64,000 bases of DNA from Lewinella sp. W8 (GCF_004375085.3 NZ_SNAQ03000025.1:1-64000); one strand, 5' to 3'; positions 10,208-19,245 are shown, counted from the stretch's first letter. Notes: generated by a model not told the origin, from the sequence alone. Numbers and translations: made by a program.

Positions 10208-11614
10208 CTATCGCGCCGGTCGGAACGGTTCCCTTTTTTCGCGCAGCATCCGTGCGTGGAAAGCCTCCGCCAAGGCCTCCAGCTCCGCTACTTTTTGCGG
10301 AAACTCCTCGGCCACGTTATACCGCTCTCCCGGATCGCCGTATAGATCGTAAAGCTCGAGCTCCGAATCCCGGTAGGCGTAACTCCCGCGATTTCCGTCG
10401 TTGGCCACCCGATCTACGTAGCGGAAATTGTGGGGAAGGTGCAGTTTCCACCGACCGAGGCGCACCGCGTCCAGGTTACCGGAGCGATAGTAATAAAAGG
10501 GCGTGACCGCAGGTGCCTGGTTCTCCCGGAGGAGCAGGCTGAGGTCACGGCCGTCGATGGCCCGTTCGGGGAGGGGCGCACCGGTGAGGGCGGCCAGGGT
10601 GGGCAGGACGTCCGTCAGCGAAGCTGGGGCGTGGTTAACGCTTCCGGCGGGGATGCCCGTCGGCCAACGGGCCAGGAAGGGAACGCGCATTCCGCCTTCG
10701 TAGGTAGTGCCTTTGCCTTCCCGGAAGGGACCGGCCGAGCCGGCGTGGTTGCCGTAGGTGAGCCAGGGGCCGTTGTCGGAGGTGTAAATAATGATGGTGT
10801 TTTCGTCCAGCTCCAAGCGATCAAGGGTGGCGAGGAGTTCCCCGACCGAGGCGTCGATCTCTTCGATGACGTCCGCGTAGGTACCGAAGCCACTCCGATC
10901 CCGAAATCCATCGGAGGTGAAGAGGGGCACGTGCGGCATGCTGTGGGCGAGGTAGAGGAAGAAACTCGTATCCTGATGCTCCTCCAGGAATTGGATGGCC
11001 CGCTGGGTATAGCGGCTGGTGAGTTCCCGCTGATCGGGGTTGAGGGCGACGACTTCATCGCCGTCCAGCAGGGGCAGATCGGGCCAGAGCGGATCATTAC
11101 CGGGATGCATATCGTTGCTGTATGGCAGGCCGAAGAACTCGTCGAATCCGTGCCGGAGGGGCATCGTTTCGGGGAAATGGCCCAGGTGCCACTTGCCAAC
11201 CATGCCGGTGGCGTAGCCCGCCTGCTTGAGCATTTCGGGGAGGGTGGTTTCGGTGGCGTTGATGCCGTACTGTTTGTTGGCCGTCCAGTTCGGGCCTTCG
11301 GGCCCGATGACGTCGGGGATGCCCACCCGGGGCGGATAGGCTCCCGTCAGGAGCGCCGCCCGGGAGGGAGAACAGGAGGGGAAGGCGTAGAAATTGGTCA
11401 GTTTAAGTCCTTCGGCGGCCATGCGATCGAGGTGGGGTGTACGAATCCGGGTGGACCCATAGACGCCCACGTCACCGTAGCCCTGGTCGTCGGCGAAGAC
11501 GATGATGATGTTGGGCGGACCGACGGGCGTCTCGGCCTCCGCCGGCGGCGGCGGGGTGGAGCAGGACAGCAGGCTGGCCAGCAGGAGGCTGGCCAAAATT
11601 TTTGGGACGTGCAT
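10208..11614 (-). CDS. Lipoprotein sulfatase (arylsulfatase A family)
   Basis: The N-terminus (MHVPKILASLLLASLLSCS) is a lipoprotein signal, which fixes the start at 11614; a start further upstream at 11701 would bury it. NIIIVFADDQGYGD supplies the metal-binding aspartates. CSPSR in YAFPSCSPSRAALLTG is the formylglycine consensus C-x-P-x-R, which needs a separate maturase. YTSDNGPW and the lysine-containing KWHLGHFP segment complete the family pattern. It hydrolyses sulfate esters, probably of algal polysaccharides or sulfolipids, at the cell envelope; the substrate is unknown. The length of 468 residues is usual. Confidence 0.92.
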   Translation of the reverse strand: MHVPKILASLLLASLLSCSTPPPPAEAETPVGPPNIIIVFADDQGYGDVGVYGSTRIRTPHLDRMAAEGLKLTNFYAFPSCSPSRAALLTGAYPPRVGIPDVIGPEGPNWTANKQYGINATETTLPEMLKQAGYATGMVGKWHLGHFPETMPLRHGFDEFFGLPYSNDMHPGNDPLWPDLPLLDGDEVVALNPDQRELTSRYTQRAIQFLEEHQDTSFFLYLAHSMPHVPLFTSDGFRDRSGFGTYADVIEEIDASVGELLATLDRLELDENTIIIYTSDNGPWLTYGNHAGSAGPFREGKGTTYEGGMRVPFLARWPTGIPAGSVNHAPASLTDVLPTLAALTGAPLPERAIDGRDLSLLLRENQAPAVTPFYYYRSGNLDAVRLGRWKLHLPHNFRYVDRVANDGNRGSYAYRDSELELYDLYGDPGERYNVAEEFPQKVAELEALAEAFHARMLREKREPFRPAR

Positions 11615-11828
11615 AGGAGTGCGTAGAGAGAAACGAAGCAGTAAAGAGGAGGACGCCCCCGGGGAGGGCTCACCATGAATGATCCGTGATTCCCCGAGCA
11701 CTACACTCCGATGGGCAAGGTATTGCTACGCTCCCGATTACGGATCCCACCCGGACGGCCGCCGGGAAATTCACGGCACCCGCACCTGGTGATTCAAGTA
11801 TTCCGTTACGCTTCACGCGCCGTCGTAG

Positions 11829-12031
11829 CTCGGAGCGGAGCTCCTCGGCCGTGTATTTTCCGTACGTGGTTCCACTCGGAGCGGGGCTCCTCGACCGATT
11901 TCCCCGCCCGGCGTCCCAGCTCGGAGCGGAGCCCCTCGACCGATTTTTTCCGCACACCTCGCAGCTCGGAGCGGAGCTCCTCGACCGTGTATTTTCCGTA
12001 CGTGCCTCACTCGGAGCGGGGCTCCTCGACC
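11829..12031 (-). repeat. Five copies of a palindromic 22-bp motif at 45-bp spacing
   Basis: Copies start at 11829, 11875, 11920, 11965 and 12010. The core CTCGGAGCGGRGCYCCTCG contains the hairpin GGAGC-GGA-GCTCC. Spacers are 23-24 bp and two of the four are nearly identical, which rules out a CRISPR array. The fifth copy encodes the C-terminal VEEPRSE of the neighbouring hydrolase. On the minus strand the next copies stay in that frame past its stop codon, reading VEELRSEL-like 15-residue units until a 1-bp shift in the most distal spacer. The rest of the gap 11615-11828 holds nothing I can identify. Confidence 0.85.
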
Positions 12032-13470
12032 AGCATCTTTTTCGCATGCTGCCCCGCAAACTGAACGCCCGTGACGACTTCTTCTTCGAGGAGGAATTCG
12101 TAGTAGGTTCCTGACTGTTTATTGAAGAAGGTGTGGTCCGATTCGGGGAGGAGGTAGACGGATCCGGTGGAAAAGAAGTCGGAGGAGAACGTCAGCCCGT
12201 CATCTTTGACGACTATACTTCCATCACCACCGTCTCCCAGGCGATATTGGCCAGCAAAGCGGGCCAGCGCCTCGGGCGTTTGCGCGGCGAACGTTCTGGT
12301 TCTTGGGTTGATGCCGGGCAGATCGTATTCTTCCGCGATGCTCAGGAGCATTTCCCAGATGATGGTGCTGCCCGCATCAGAATTGGACATGACCGCCACG
12401 GCGATCGGCATATCTTTCCAGATCATGAGTTCGGCCCGAAAGCCTTCGTCGGCCCCGCCGTGGCCGAAGTAGTCCTCCACCACGTAGGGTCCCAGTCCCA
12501 TGTCGTTGTCGTCCGGGCGGAGCATTTCCGTGACGGTACCGACCTTCAGGAAGCCATCTTCCTGACTTTGCTGCACTTCCTGAATGGCGTTGGCCCACAG
12601 GAGGAGTTCCGACGGGGTTGTCCACAGTCCTGCGGCCGCCATTTCGGGGTAGACGTGCCAGTTGCCCGCCACTACACTGCCGTCCGTATAGTAGCCCGCC
12701 GCCGCGCGGGCGTGGTACCGCTGCGGCAGTGGGTTTTCGAAGGTACTTGAGCTCATCCCCAGGGGACTAAGTACCCGATCCTCCATGACCGTAGCGAAGG
12801 GCCGCTGCTCAAGATCGGCGACCAGCTGTTGCATGATGGTGTAGCCCCCACCGCTGTATTTGTATCCGGCGCCGGGCTCCCGGAAGACCCTCACCGGATC
12901 GGTATTACCCCTGCCGTCCAGGATGTCGGGAACGCTGGGCAGGACCGCCCCCCGCGGGTAGCCCGGGAAGCCGTGGACGGTGAGTCCGGCCGTGTGGGTA
13001 AGTAGTCTGCGGGTGGTGACTTTCTCCCGGGTGGTGAATTCGTTGTCGGGCACCCGCCAGCTGCTCAGGTAGTCGTTGACGTTGGCGTCCAGGTCCAGCA
13101 CACCCCGCTCGAACAGCTGCATCGCGCTGGTGGCCGCCACGGGCTTGCTGATGGAGCCGGCCTGGAATAAGGTCTCGGGGGTAACCGGTCGATTGTCTGT
13201 GCTATCCGCCATCCCGTAGCCACGGGCCCATTCCACCTCCCCATTCCGCAACACCGCCACGCTGAGTCCGGGGATGCCCAGCTCTTGCAAACGCTCGTCG
13301 ACATTGTACTTGGGGACGTCAAATCCGATGATTTGCAGTCGGGGCTGTAGTCCGTTCTCGATGCGGGTGATTTTATCCCGGAGCGCCGGGTCGTCGGCTT
13401 CGCCACCCTCAGGTGGCGGGGTGCAGGTGGTGCAGGAAAGACAAAACAGGAGGAAGACCAGGATACGCAT
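12007..13470 (-). CDS. Lipoprotein serine hydrolase, beta-lactamase / PBP fold
   Basis: MRILVFLLFCLSCTTC is a lipoprotein signal, so the start at 13470 is preferred to the ATG seven codons upstream. The family's active-site elements are visible: S-x-x-K in AGSISKPVAATSAMQLF, the Y-S-G element in YKYSGGGYTIMQQL, and HGG in GHGGADEGF. These place it with class C beta-lactamase-like serine hydrolases (esterases, D-aminopeptidases, beta-lactamase homologs); the substrate cannot be told from sequence. A C-terminal lipocalin-like segment follows the catalytic domain. The last seven codons are made of the neighbouring 45-bp repeat, so the C-terminus may be recently altered. Confidence 0.9.
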   Translation of the reverse strand: MRILVFLLFCLSCTTCTPPPEGGEADDPALRDKITRIENGLQPRLQIIGFDVPKYNVDERLQELGIPGLSVAVLRNGEVEWARGYGMADSTDNRPVTPETLFQAGSISKPVAATSAMQLFERGVLDLDANVNDYLSSWRVPDNEFTTREKVTTRRLLTHTAGLTVHGFPGYPRGAVLPSVPDILDGRGNTDPVRVFREPGAGYKYSGGGYTIMQQLVADLEQRPFATVMEDRVLSPLGMSSSTFENPLPQRYHARAAAGYYTDGSVVAGNWHVYPEMAAAGLWTTPSELLLWANAIQEVQQSQEDGFLKVGTVTEMLRPDDNDMGLGPYVVEDYFGHGGADEGFRAELMIWKDMPIAVAVMSNSDAGSTIIWEMLLSIAEEYDLPGINPRTRTFAAQTPEALARFAGQYRLGDGGDGSIVVKDDGLTFSSDFFSTGSVYLLPESDHTFFNKQSGTYYEFLLEEEVVTGVQFAGQHAKKMLVEEPRSE

Positions 13471-13607
13471 GGGGCTGGGTTGGGTACTCAAGGAGGGAAG
13501 GCGGAACGGCCTTCCCCGGGAGAGTACTGCGCCTTGCGGGAATGGTTACACGGGATGGAGAGATTTTGGGGAGGGAAGGCTTTCCGGCGGCTGATGCAAC
13601 CGGCCAC

Positions 13608-13637
13608 TAATTAAATTTTGGGGCTAAAATTTAATTA
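13608..13637. repeat. AT-rich perfect hairpin and TTAATTAA cluster
   Basis: TAATTAAATTTT and AAAATTTAATTA form a perfect 12-bp inverted repeat around the six bases GGGGCT. Three further TTAATTAA-containing boxes follow within about 100 bp. The hairpin lies between the divergent hydrolase and Fic genes and could be an operator or a structured leader. It sits in a 440-bp AT-rich spacer (13471-13910) that otherwise holds only the inverted-repeat boxes at 13797-13871. Confidence 0.65.
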
Positions 13638-13796
13638 GCAGGCTCCTTAATTAAGATTTAGGCCGAATTTTTAATTAAGATGGGTGATTGTTAAAGATTT
13701 CTCCCATTTTTTTAATTAAGACCCCCGCCTAGTAAAGCCACCTTAACCAAGGCGTACACCCCACACATCCAAAACATGAGTCGCAGATATACAGCT

Positions 13797-13871
13797 GAAT
13801 AGGCATACAAAATGAAGTTTTTTATCTCAGTTGCCCCAATAGGCATAAAAATTTAGATTTTTTATACCTAT
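13797..13871 (+). promoter_or_regulatory. Probable operator of the fic gene
   Basis: ATAGGCATAAAAA (13839-13851) and TTTTTTATACCTAT (13858-13871) form an inverted repeat with one mismatch. A second, partly matching copy of the left arm and spacer (AATAGGCATACAAAAT, then TTTTTTAT) lies about 42 bp upstream. The pair sits 40-110 bp before the Fic start codon. Because that Fic protein ends in a winged-helix domain, autoregulation is a reasonable inference. Confidence 0.55.
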
Positions 13872-13910
13872 TTTTGATTTAAGTTAAATTTTTATGTCTA
13901 ATATTGTTTG

Positions 13911-14987
13911 ATGGAGCCCACTTATGATATTCCTTCGTTGCCCTTGACTTACAACTTTGACACGATCCCGGTTTTAAGGGCGCTCAATGCCGCTTCCCGG
14001 GCACTCGCAGAGTTAAAAGGAACCGCTAGAACCATTCCAAACGAGCAGGTCCTGATCAATACGCTCACGATCCGAGAGGCCCAGGACAGCTCTGCCGTGG
14101 AGAATATCATCACCACCCAGGATGAGCTTTTCCGGGCAGAAATTGACATATCGGAACGCCACTCACCCGCTACCAAGGAAGTACAACGCTATGCCATCGC
14201 TCTACGACAAGGATTTAACGACGTAAAAGCTACGGGGCTCATTACCCGCCCGCACATAATCAACATTCAACAGGCGCTGGAACAAAACCGGGCGGGTATT
14301 CGCTCTACCCCCGGAACGCAATTAGAAAATAACCGGACCAGAAAAGTAGTCTACATTCCGCCACAACACTGGGATGACATCAACCACCACTTTGACAACT
14401 TAATCCGGTACTTGAATGACGATACCCTTTGCCCGCTGGACCCCCTGGTTAAAATGACCATCATACACCACCAATTTGAAAGCATTCACCCATTCTACGA
14501 CGGCAATGGCAGGACGGGGAGGATCATTAATATTCTATACCTGGTGCAGCAGGGCTTATTGGAGTTACCCATCCTTTACCTCAGCCAGTACATCATAGCC
14601 AATAAGGAAGACTACTATCGGCTACTACAGACAGTTCGTGACCAGGGAGACTGGGAGGCCTGGGTAGTATATATGCTTCGTGGCGTGGAAGTCACCGCTA
14701 AGCAGAGTATCGCTTTGATTTCAGCCATCCGCTCCACCATGCGGGAAGTGAAACGACAACTGCGGGAGGAACACCCCAAAATTTACAGCCAGGATTTACT
14801 GAACAACATTTTTCGCCATCCCTACACCAAAATACAGATCGTAGCCGATGACCTGGATGTTCATCCGCTCACCGCTCGTAAGTACCTCGGCATCCTCACG
14901 GAAGCGGGCATCCTCACGGAACATAAACTCGGTCGGGATAAGTATTTCGTCAATGGTCGCCTGATAAATTTACTCGCCACAGGCTAA
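13911..14987 (+). CDS. Fic family protein with winged-helix C-terminus
   Basis: The catalytic Fic motif HPFYDGNGRTGR is intact, so the protein should transfer AMP or another NMP to hydroxyl side chains of a target protein. An N-terminal SSAVEN segment fits the inhibitory [ST]xxxE[GN] helix of class II Fic proteins, so activity is probably self-restrained. The C-terminal 80 residues (DLLNNIFRHPYTKIQIVADDLDVHPLTARKYLGILTEAGIL, quoted in part: VHPLTARKYLGILTEAG) look like a winged helix. The ATG at 13911 is preferred to the TTG one codon earlier. It is a lone gene in an AT-rich spacer with its own operator-like repeats; no antitoxin gene is adjacent. Confidence 0.93.
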   Translation: MEPTYDIPSLPLTYNFDTIPVLRALNAASRALAELKGTARTIPNEQVLINTLTIREAQDSSAVENIITTQDELFRAEIDISERHSPATKEVQRYAIALRQGFNDVKATGLITRPHIINIQQALEQNRAGIRSTPGTQLENNRTRKVVYIPPQHWDDINHHFDNLIRYLNDDTLCPLDPLVKMTIIHHQFESIHPFYDGNGRTGRIINILYLVQQGLLELPILYLSQYIIANKEDYYRLLQTVRDQGDWEAWVVYMLRGVEVTAKQSIALISAIRSTMREVKRQLREEHPKIYSQDLLNNIFRHPYTKIQIVADDLDVHPLTARKYLGILTEAGILTEHKLGRDKYFVNGRLINLLATG

Positions 14988-15050
14988 GGGTGCCAAACTA
15001 AGTCCTCAGATGCACGGACCAATTCTCACATGCCACCCCCCCAAAAACCA

Positions 15051-15085
15051 AAAAAGGCCCTCCGCCGAAGCGAAGGACCTTTTTC
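15051..15085 (-). terminator. Terminator after tRNA-Gln
   Basis: Read on the minus strand, AAAGGTCCTTCGC pairs with GCGGAGGGCCTTT (two G-U pairs) around a short TTCG loop, followed by a T run. It begins a few bases beyond the 3' end of the tRNA. It may also serve the convergent fic gene. Confidence 0.75.
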
Positions 15086-15090
15086 TTGGG

Positions 15091-15162
15091 TAGACCCACT
15101 AGGACTCGAACCTAGAATGACAGAACCAAAATCTGCAGTGTTGCCAATTACACCATGGGTCT
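15091..15162 (-). tRNA. tRNA-Gln (anticodon TTG)
   Basis: The minus strand folds into a complete cloverleaf: acceptor AGACCCA/TGGGTCT, D stem GTGT/ACAC, anticodon stem GCAGA/TCTGT with loop TTTTGGT (anticodon TTG), and T arm CTAGG-TTCGAGT-CCTAG. The CCA end is not encoded in the standard position. Confidence 0.95.
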
Positions 15163-15361
15163 GTGACCAGCCGGGGAGCTAACTCCCTTAGCGGCCGCAA
15201 ATATACAACCACCCGGAAATTCCCACAAGCAGTCGGTACTTTTTTTAGTACATTTTGAGATTTTGTCTTTCGGCCAGAAGCAGCCAATCGTCAACGTCTC
15301 CCAATGCGATTAACCCCCTTCTATCGGGAAAGGTTGCGGGCCATTGCCCGCAATTGCGGTC

Positions 15362-17737
15362 TTAGAACAGGGCCAGGTCGATGGCCGCCTCCACGACGTC
15401 CATTACCTGGGGCTTGCTGGCGTAGTCGCCCTCGTCGGCGTAGCCGGGGCGGTGCGCCGCCCCCGTCAGCGTTTTGACCGGAGCGTCCAGGTACTGGTAG
15501 CCGCCGTGTACCTCCAGAATCTGCTGACTCAGGAAGGCCGAGGTACCACCAGGGGCATCCTCGTCCACGATGAGCAGACGGTTGGTGTTCTTGAGGTGCT
15601 GGTTGACGATGCGCTGCTCCAGGTCGAAGGGCAGCAGCGTCTGTACGTCAATGACTTCGGCTTCAATGCCCTGCTCCTCGAGCAGCTCGGCGGCCTCCAG
15701 GCAGACCCGCACGCAGGCGCCGTAGGTGAGGATGGTCAGGTCCGTACCCTCGCGGAGGCACTCGGGTACCCCAAGGGGGACGGTGAAGTCGGCGTAGTTC
15801 GTGGGTTGCTGCTCGCGCAGGCGGTAGCCGTTGAGGACTTCCACCACCAGAGCCGGATCGTCGCCCTGCAGCAGGGTGTTGTACATGCCGGTGGCCTGGA
15901 CCATGTTGCGGGGAACGCAGATGTGCATGCCCCGACAGGTGCTCACCAGGCTGGCCAGGTAACTGCCGCTATGCCAGATGCCCTCGAGGCGGTGGCCACG
16001 GGTGCGGATGATGGCCGGTGCCGACTGGGTGCCGGCGCTGCGCCAGCGCAGCGTAGCAATGTCGTCGGCCAGGACGGACATGGCGTAAAAGATGTAGTCC
16101 AGGTACTGGATCTCGGCGATGGGCCGCATGCCGCGCATGGCCATGCCCATGGCCTGGCCGAGGATGGTCCATTCCCGGATACCGGTGTCGAAGACCCGGT
16201 GCTTACCGAATTCCTCCTGAAGACCGGCAAAGCCCTGGTTCACGTCGCCGATCTGGCCGACGTCTTCCCCAAAGGCAAACATGTTCGGATACTGCTTCAG
16301 TTTGGCCCGGAAGAAATCCTGCAGGACCTGGTAACCCGGAACGGGTTTAGCGTCCTCATCAATCACGGCGGGAACGGTAGGCACCCGCAGGGGCGATTGC
16401 TCGGTGTCGCTGTACAGGTCGCTGCCCACCTGCTCGCTCAAGCGGCGCTGCGCGTCGCGCAGCCACTGGGTGATGGGCTGGGGTAGATTGTCCGCACCGA
16501 TGGCCAGGCGTAACCGCCGACAAGCGTCCACCACCTCGCTGAGTAGGGGCACTTCCAGTCCCATCAGGTCTTCCCGGCAACGCTCGTAGGCAGCGTTGCT
16601 CTGTCCGTTGGTGGGCAGAAGTTTCAGTAGGGCGTCGCGTTCGGCGCTCAGGCGACCAACGAAGGTATCCCAGGCGTTCTTCCGCGATTCCTTTACCGCC
16701 TTCTTGGCGGCCTTATCCAGTTCGGCCAGCTGCCCGGCGTCGGCAACTTCCGTGGCGATGAGCCAGTGACGGAACTGCTCCAGGCAATCCCATTCCTTTT
16801 CCCAGGTCAGCCGCTCCTTACTCTTGTAGCGCTCGTGGCTGCCGCTGGTACTGTGTCCGTTGGGCTGGGTGAGTTCACTCACGTGCACGAGTGCCGCGCG
16901 GTGGGTCTCCCGGGCGCGCTCGGCCACCTTCGGGTAGAGGTCCATGAGGGCGGGATAGTCCCAACCCTTAACCTTATATATATCGATACCGCTGCCGGTA
17001 CCGTCGACCTTGAGGCCGGCCATGGCCTCACTGATGCTGCCCTTGGTCGTTTGTAGTTCTTTGGGGACGGAGATGCCGTAGCCATCGTCCACCACGGTGA
17101 CCACCAGGGGAACGTTCATCACGCCGGCGGCATTCATCGTCTCCCAGAATACACCTTCAGAGGTGGAGGCATCACCGATTTCTGACCAGACGATCTCGTC
17201 GCCGTCGCGGCTGAAGCCCTCGGAGGGGATGCTGCTGTCGGTCCGGTAAAGTTTGGAGGCCAGGGCGAGGCCGAGGCCGCGCGCCATTTGACCGGCGGTG
17301 GGGGAAGTACCGCTGCTGACGTTCAGGCTATCGAGTTGATTGACCCACGCTCCCGTTTCGTCGATGGTGGGGGTGGAGTGGTGCCCGACCATCTGCCGTC
17401 CGCGGCTGAAACCGTCGGCGGCGGCGTCGGCGTAGAGTTGGGCGAGGACGTCCTCCACCTTGATGAGGCCGAGGGCCAGCAGGAGGGTGTGGCCCCGATA
17501 GTAGTCGGCCCGCCAGTCGCCGCGAGCGATGGCCCGCGCCATGGCCACCTGGTAAAGTTCTTTTCCATCGTCACTGATCCCAAACTTCGCCCGACCGGTA
17601 AGTACATCCCGTCGGATGAAGTTGCTCAGCTCGCGGCTGACCCGGCAGATGTAGTAGTCCCGAAGGGCCGGATGGGTATTGACACCAGCCGGTTCCTCAA
17701 GCTCAATTAGCGGTAGTTCAGGATCGTTCTGTGACAA
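15362..17737 (-). CDS. 2-oxoacid dehydrogenase E1, fused alpha and beta subunits
   Basis: Residues about 1-410 match the E1 alpha subunit: the thiamine-diphosphate segment is EIGDASTSEGVFWETMNAAG, with YRGHTLLLALG upstream. Residues about 440-791 match E1 beta: FAFGEDVGQIGDVNQGF, RVFDTGIREWTILGQAMGMA, and a C-terminal transketolase-like domain (LTILTYGACVRVCLEAAELL, LLIVDEDAPGGTSAFL). The fusion is typical of Bacteroidota branched-chain or related 2-oxoacid dehydrogenases, which decarboxylate the substrate and pass the acyl group to an E2 lipoyl protein; E2 and E3 are not in the window. The exact 2-oxoacid cannot be assigned. The gene ends about 200 bases from tRNA-Gln on the same strand. Confidence 0.93.
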   Translation of the reverse strand: MSQNDPELPLIELEEPAGVNTHPALRDYYICRVSRELSNFIRRDVLTGRAKFGISDDGKELYQVAMARAIARGDWRADYYRGHTLLLALGLIKVEDVLAQLYADAAADGFSRGRQMVGHHSTPTIDETGAWVNQLDSLNVSSGTSPTAGQMARGLGLALASKLYRTDSSIPSEGFSRDGDEIVWSEIGDASTSEGVFWETMNAAGVMNVPLVVTVVDDGYGISVPKELQTTKGSISEAMAGLKVDGTGSGIDIYKVKGWDYPALMDLYPKVAERARETHRAALVHVSELTQPNGHSTSGSHERYKSKERLTWEKEWDCLEQFRHWLIATEVADAGQLAELDKAAKKAVKESRKNAWDTFVGRLSAERDALLKLLPTNGQSNAAYERCREDLMGLEVPLLSEVVDACRRLRLAIGADNLPQPITQWLRDAQRRLSEQVGSDLYSDTEQSPLRVPTVPAVIDEDAKPVPGYQVLQDFFRAKLKQYPNMFAFGEDVGQIGDVNQGFAGLQEEFGKHRVFDTGIREWTILGQAMGMAMRGMRPIAEIQYLDYIFYAMSVLADDIATLRWRSAGTQSAPAIIRTRGHRLEGIWHSGSYLASLVSTCRGMHICVPRNMVQATGMYNTLLQGDDPALVVEVLNGYRLREQQPTNYADFTVPLGVPECLREGTDLTILTYGACVRVCLEAAELLEEQGIEAEVIDVQTLLPFDLEQRIVNQHLKNTNRLLIVDEDAPGGTSAFLSQQILEVHGGYQYLDAPVKTLTGAAHRPGYADEGDYASKPQVMDVVEAAIDLALF

Positions 17738-18183
17738 GGCTTTTCGTTTTGTCCGTGGCCGAAACCACGGGAATTTGGCGCGGTGGTTAGTCGCTGAAAT
17801 TTGGTGGGCAAAATGTCAAGATAGGCGGGGATAATACAAAACAGACGGCGCATTCGCCGCACAAAACTTACCACAAAATTAACGCTTTTGTACCATTGAG
17901 GGTTGATTTGCCCCCTCACGGCAGCGTAAAATCAACAGGGTGTTACCGGCACTTTGCCGCCGGGCCAACACGCGTTCTTGCTCCTTTTTTTGCGACGAAA
18001 GTTTATTCGCCCAAGAGGGGCTTTTTCCAAAATAAAAATTTTTTACCCCGGAGATCCATTTTTTTCTTCTGATCCTCCTTTGGGCGAGGCCGCAGGTGCA
18101 AAAAATATCCGTACGGCCAGGTTGGAGATAGGAGGTTTTTTGTCTGGAGGGGAGGGTGATTGGGGGTCGGAACTACCCGCGGA

Positions 18184-18248
18184 GGCCCTGGTCCGTTCCG
18201 AGAACGGACTGCAGACCTCGCTGCGGAAAGGAGGACCCTTCCAGGGCC
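18184..18248. repeat. Structured intergenic element, copy 1
   Basis: An outer stem GGCCCTGG/CCAGGGCC encloses an inner perfect hairpin GTCCGTTC-CGA-GAACGGAC, followed by TGCAGACCTCGCT. The same plan with a different inner stem sequence occurs at 39371. It lies in the 600-bp gap 17738-18337 between two minus-strand genes. The remainder of that gap holds a second hairpin at 18274 and no convincing ORF. Confidence 0.7.
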
Positions 18249-18273
18249 CCTTCCAATAAACTTGGCGGGCGTG

Positions 18274-18296
18274 GTCACCTTTCGGCGAAAGGTGAC
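18274..18296. other. Perfect 10-bp hairpin downstream of the SAM hydrolase gene
   Basis: GTCACCTTTC and GAAAGGTGAC pair perfectly around GGC. The hairpin sits about 40 bases beyond the stop codon of the minus-strand gene at 18338, so a role in 3'-end formation is possible, but there is no T run on that strand. Confidence 0.6.
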
Positions 18297-18337
18297 ACCA
18301 AAATACATTGCACCCGCGCTCCGTCGCCCAAATTAAT

Positions 18338-19123
18338 CTACGACTCCATAAAATCTACCTGGACCATGTCCTCGATCTGGACGCCCAGCAGGGAAGCGGC
18401 GCGGTCCAGGTTGATGGCGACCTCCAGCAGTCCGTCGGAATTGAAGCGGCACAGTTTTTCGCCCTCCGGCACGTCGTGGTAGCGGAAGCTGAGGCCGTCG
18501 ATGGGGTCCATGCGCTTGATGAGCAGCTGGAAGCCGCGGCCGCGGCCCACTTCCTCGAAAAGGTCCCGGCTGATGTTGGTGGTGATGTTAGCGTAGCGGT
18601 CGATGAAGACCACCGCTCCCCGGATGTAGTTGGGCCCGATGACCGGCTGGAAGGCCAGCCGCTCGGTGAAGCGGGTTGCCGGCAGGCCGATCTCCTGAAA
18701 GGGCTTCCCCTGTGCGATGTGGGCCACCGCCCGGGCGTAGATGGCGGAGAGCGAATCCTTGCGGGTGTAGCCGTCCAGCACGAAGGTATCCCGCGGCATC
18801 TGGCCGAAAATCAGGCTGAAGATGCCGTTGTCGGGGCCGATGAAGAAGTGACGATCGTGGCGAATGGCCAGGAAACGTCCGCGGGGCTGATAGAAATCAT
18901 TGACGCTGATCAGGTGGATCGTCCCCTGGGGGAAGTGAGTCCAGCAACGGTTAAAGATGAAGGCAGCCCGGACGATGTCGTAGGGAGGCACTTCGTGGCT
19001 GACGTCGACGAACTGCAGGGCCCGGTGAGCGGCCAGCAGGTGGGCCTTCAACCGGGGAAGGTGGAAGTCCTCACGGCCAAAATCCGTCGTCAGGGTAAGC
19101 AGGGAAGTGTTTGGAGTAGCCAA
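18338..19123 (-). CDS. SAM hydrolase (DUF62, S-adenosylmethionine hydroxide adenosyltransferase family)
   Basis: LTLTTDFGREDFH near the N-terminus and FFIGPDNGIFSLIF are hallmarks of the SAM-dependent fluorinase/chlorinase/hydroxide adenosyltransferase family. Most bacterial members split SAM into adenosine and methionine with water; the halogenase function needs extra loops that are not evident here. The family's N-terminal strand begins right at the TTG start codon (19123), and no ATG lies near it, so TTG initiation is likely. The length of 261 residues is typical. It is a stand-alone gene whose neighbours give no pathway. Confidence 0.88.
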   Translation of the reverse strand: MATPNTSLLTLTTDFGREDFHLPRLKAHLLAAHRALQFVDVSHEVPPYDIVRAAFIFNRCWTHFPQGTIHLISVNDFYQPRGRFLAIRHDRHFFIGPDNGIFSLIFGQMPRDTFVLDGYTRKDSLSAIYARAVAHIAQGKPFQEIGLPATRFTERLAFQPVIGPNYIRGAVVFIDRYANITTNISRDLFEEVGRGRGFQLLIKRMDPIDGLSFRYHDVPEGEKLCRFNSDGLLEVAINLDRAASLLGVQIEDMVQVDFMES

Positions 19124-19237
19124 ATTGGTGGGTTAGTAAGTTAGACTGTTGGTCGGTGAGTTCGCTGGTCGGTTAGTCGGCTGACGGCAATAATATAGAA
19201 GTAAAGATAAGGGGACGAAACTTTCACAGCTTTTCCT

Positions 19238-19245
19238 TAGTTTTG
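19238..19245 (+). promoter_or_regulatory. Possible -7 box for phoH
   Basis: TAGTTTTG matches the Bacteroidota TAnnTTTG consensus, about 50 bases before the start codon. No clear TTG-type -33 element is present at the expected distance. Confidence 0.4.

Noticed and set aside
10430-11626. 398-codon plus-strand frame opposite the sulfatase gene
   Set aside because: The minus frame carries a complete sulfatase with signal peptide and formylglycine motif; the plus frame has no recognisable content.
11829-12031. Regularly spaced 22-bp repeats with 23-bp spacers resembling a CRISPR array
   Set aside because: Two of the spacers are nearly identical, the repeat runs into a coding sequence in frame, and no cas genes are near.
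17707-17919. 70-codon minus-strand frame upstream of the E1 fusion gene
   Set aside because: Its codon usage and composition look non-coding, and it overlaps the E1 start region.
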